A program made the translations under genes and the position numbers. Below the pieces are notes generated by a model. The model saw nothing but the letters and a program-made list of their open reading frames with translations, did not search any database and had not been told where the DNA came from. Source: DATJGS01 sp035494735 (GTDB taxonomy: Bacteria; Eisenbacteria; RBG-16-71-46). From it: a stretch of DNA of 64,000 nt. Below are positions 62,754 through 64,000 of this stretch, piece by piece. The stretch is taken from positions 238,356-302,355 of the forward strand of contig DATJGS010000010.1 of NCBI GenBank assembly GCA_035494735.1, read 5' to 3'. Every line of letters starts with the position of its first letter. Within the stretch, counting starts at the first letter, position 1.

Positions 62754-64000
62754 TGCATGACGACAAGGCTCAGGGCAGGATCCTGGTCGTAGACGACGAA
62801 CCAGCGGTCGCGACCGTGATCGCGAGCATGTCCGAGTCGTTTGGATACGAGAGCGTCGTCGCCGGCAGCGTCGGCGAGGCCCTCGAGCGCTTCGCGAACG
62901 GTTCGTTCGACGCCGTGCTGACCGACCTCAGCCTCGGCGAGCGCGACGGGATGGAACTGCTGCGCATCGTCCAGCAGCAGGCCCCCGAAGTACCGGTCGT
63001 CCTCATCACCGGGCGGGCCACGATCGATTCGGCGATGGCCGCGATCCGCGCCGGAGCCTACGACTACGTCGCGAAGCCGGTGACGTCCGACGCGCTGGGC
63101 GCGCTGCTCCGCCGCGCCGTCGAAAAGCGCCGCATGGCGCAGGAGGTGCGGCTCCTCCAGCAGGAGATCACCTCGAAGTACAGTCTGCAGAACATCGCCG
63201 GGCGCTCGCCGCGCATGCTCGAGGTCTTCAAGACCGTCGCCCGCGTCGCGACGGGCCGCGCTCCCGTGCTGATCCTGGGCGAGAGCGGTACGGGCAAGGA
63301 GCTCGTGGCTCGCGCCGTCCACGCGCAGAGCCCGCGCCACAGCCGGCGTTTCGTGCCCGTCAACGTGTCGGCGATCCCGGAGACGCTGCTCGAGAGCGAG
63401 CTGTTCGGCCATGTGCGCGGCGCGTTCACCGGGGCGACGCAGAATCGGCGCGGGCTGTTCGAGGAAGCCCACCAGGGAACGCTGTTCCTGGACGAGATCG
63501 GAGACCTCTCGCCTCCGCTCCAGGCGAAGCTGCTGCGCGTGCTCCAGGAGCAGAGCCTCAAGCCGGTCGGCGGGAACGAGGAGATCGCGGTCGACGTGCG
63601 CGTGGTCGCGGCGACGCACCGCGACCTCGATGACATGGTGCGCTCCGGGCGTTTTCGTGAGGACCTCTACTTCCGCATCAACGTCGTTTCGATCACGCTT
63701 CCGCCTCTGCGCGAGCGCGTCGAGGACATTCCGCTGCTCGTCGAGCACTTCCTGAGGAAGTACGAGCACGAGACCGGGCTGCGCGCCCCGCGCACGACGC
63801 CCGAGGCCATGGAACGCCTGTGCTCCTACGGGTGGCCGGGCAACGTCCGCGAGCTGGAGAACGTGATCGAGCGGGCCATGCTGATGTCGACGCAGGGCCA
63901 GATCACGCCGGATGCCCTGCCGCCACGCATCACACGCCAGCCGCCGAGCCCCGAGTTGATTCCGCTCAGCGAACTGATCGAGCACTACGTCGCGCAGGTG
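62754..64000 (+). CDS. NtrC-type sigma-54-dependent response regulator, cut by window end
   Basis: At least 415 aa; open at the window end. ATG 62754 has GGAGGTG 5 nt upstream. The receiver domain (residues about 9-122) has acidic DDE (14-16), the phospho-acceptor D58 in VLTDLSLGERDG, and the Lys of YDYVAKPVTSD. The AAA+ domain has Walker A LILGESGTGKELVARAVH, the sigma-54 contact loop GAFTGA, Walker B GTLFLDEIGDLS, and WPGNVRELENVIERAM. The start of the Fis-type HTH linker (PLSELIEHYVAQV) is visible. It activates sigma-54 promoters when phosphorylated by an unknown histidine kinase outside the window. Confidence 0.95.

Overview
The window is GC-rich, densely packed bacterial chromosome with no visible mobile element, CRISPR array, tRNA or rRNA. 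LptF/LptG, a Wza-type export protein, and a SprA-type giant outer-membrane protein beside a glutaminyl-cyclase-like M28 enzyme point to a diderm. SprA is best known from Bacteroidota and relatives, so a high-GC member of the FCB superphylum (for example Eisenbacteria or Gemmatimonadota) is my inference; no 16S is present to confirm it.

About 36-28780 is a surface-polysaccharide region. Its left half is several short units on both strands: DUF2304, a small unknown protein, a GMC oxidoreductase and an epimerase (+); a bi-domain dehydrogenase and a GT4 (-); a GT39-like membrane protein and a DUF362 protein (+); a GT4 (-); flippase, large membrane protein, methyltransferase and GT4 (-); and a DegT aminotransferase (+). 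Its right half (28433 down to 19367) is one tightly coupled minus-strand operon: Wza-like export protein, GumC/Wzz-like protein, CpsD-like ATPase with a degenerate P-loop, nucleotidyltransferase-like protein, alkaline-phosphatase-superfamily protein, second flippase, GT2, DUF2304 and YbhN-like protein. A near-consensus promoter and a leader of about 250 nt with a long hairpin precede it.

28783-33164 holds an unassigned conserved protein, a DUF3108 protein, an LL-diaminopimelate-aminotransferase-like enzyme and an M16 peptidase. 33250-42940 is the classic translation operon rimP-nusA-infB-ylxP-rbfA-truB-ribF-rpsO-pnp. 43091-50270 is sprA followed by the overlapping QC-like gene. lptF-lptG diverge from sprA.

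52934-62654 is a minus-strand run: TPR protein, ECF sigma factor, zinc-finger anti-sigma factor, HtrA-like protein lacking two catalytic residues, aroB, aroQ, accB, pilT (between the two acetyl-CoA carboxylase genes), accC and comB. An NtrC-type sigma-54 activator starts at 62754 and is cut by the window end.

Overlapping stop/start codons (ATGA, GTGA, TTGA) are very common, so translational coupling appears to be the norm. Three upstream regions share the spaced motif TGGC-N19-TAGAAT, and aroB and the DUF362 gene look leaderless.
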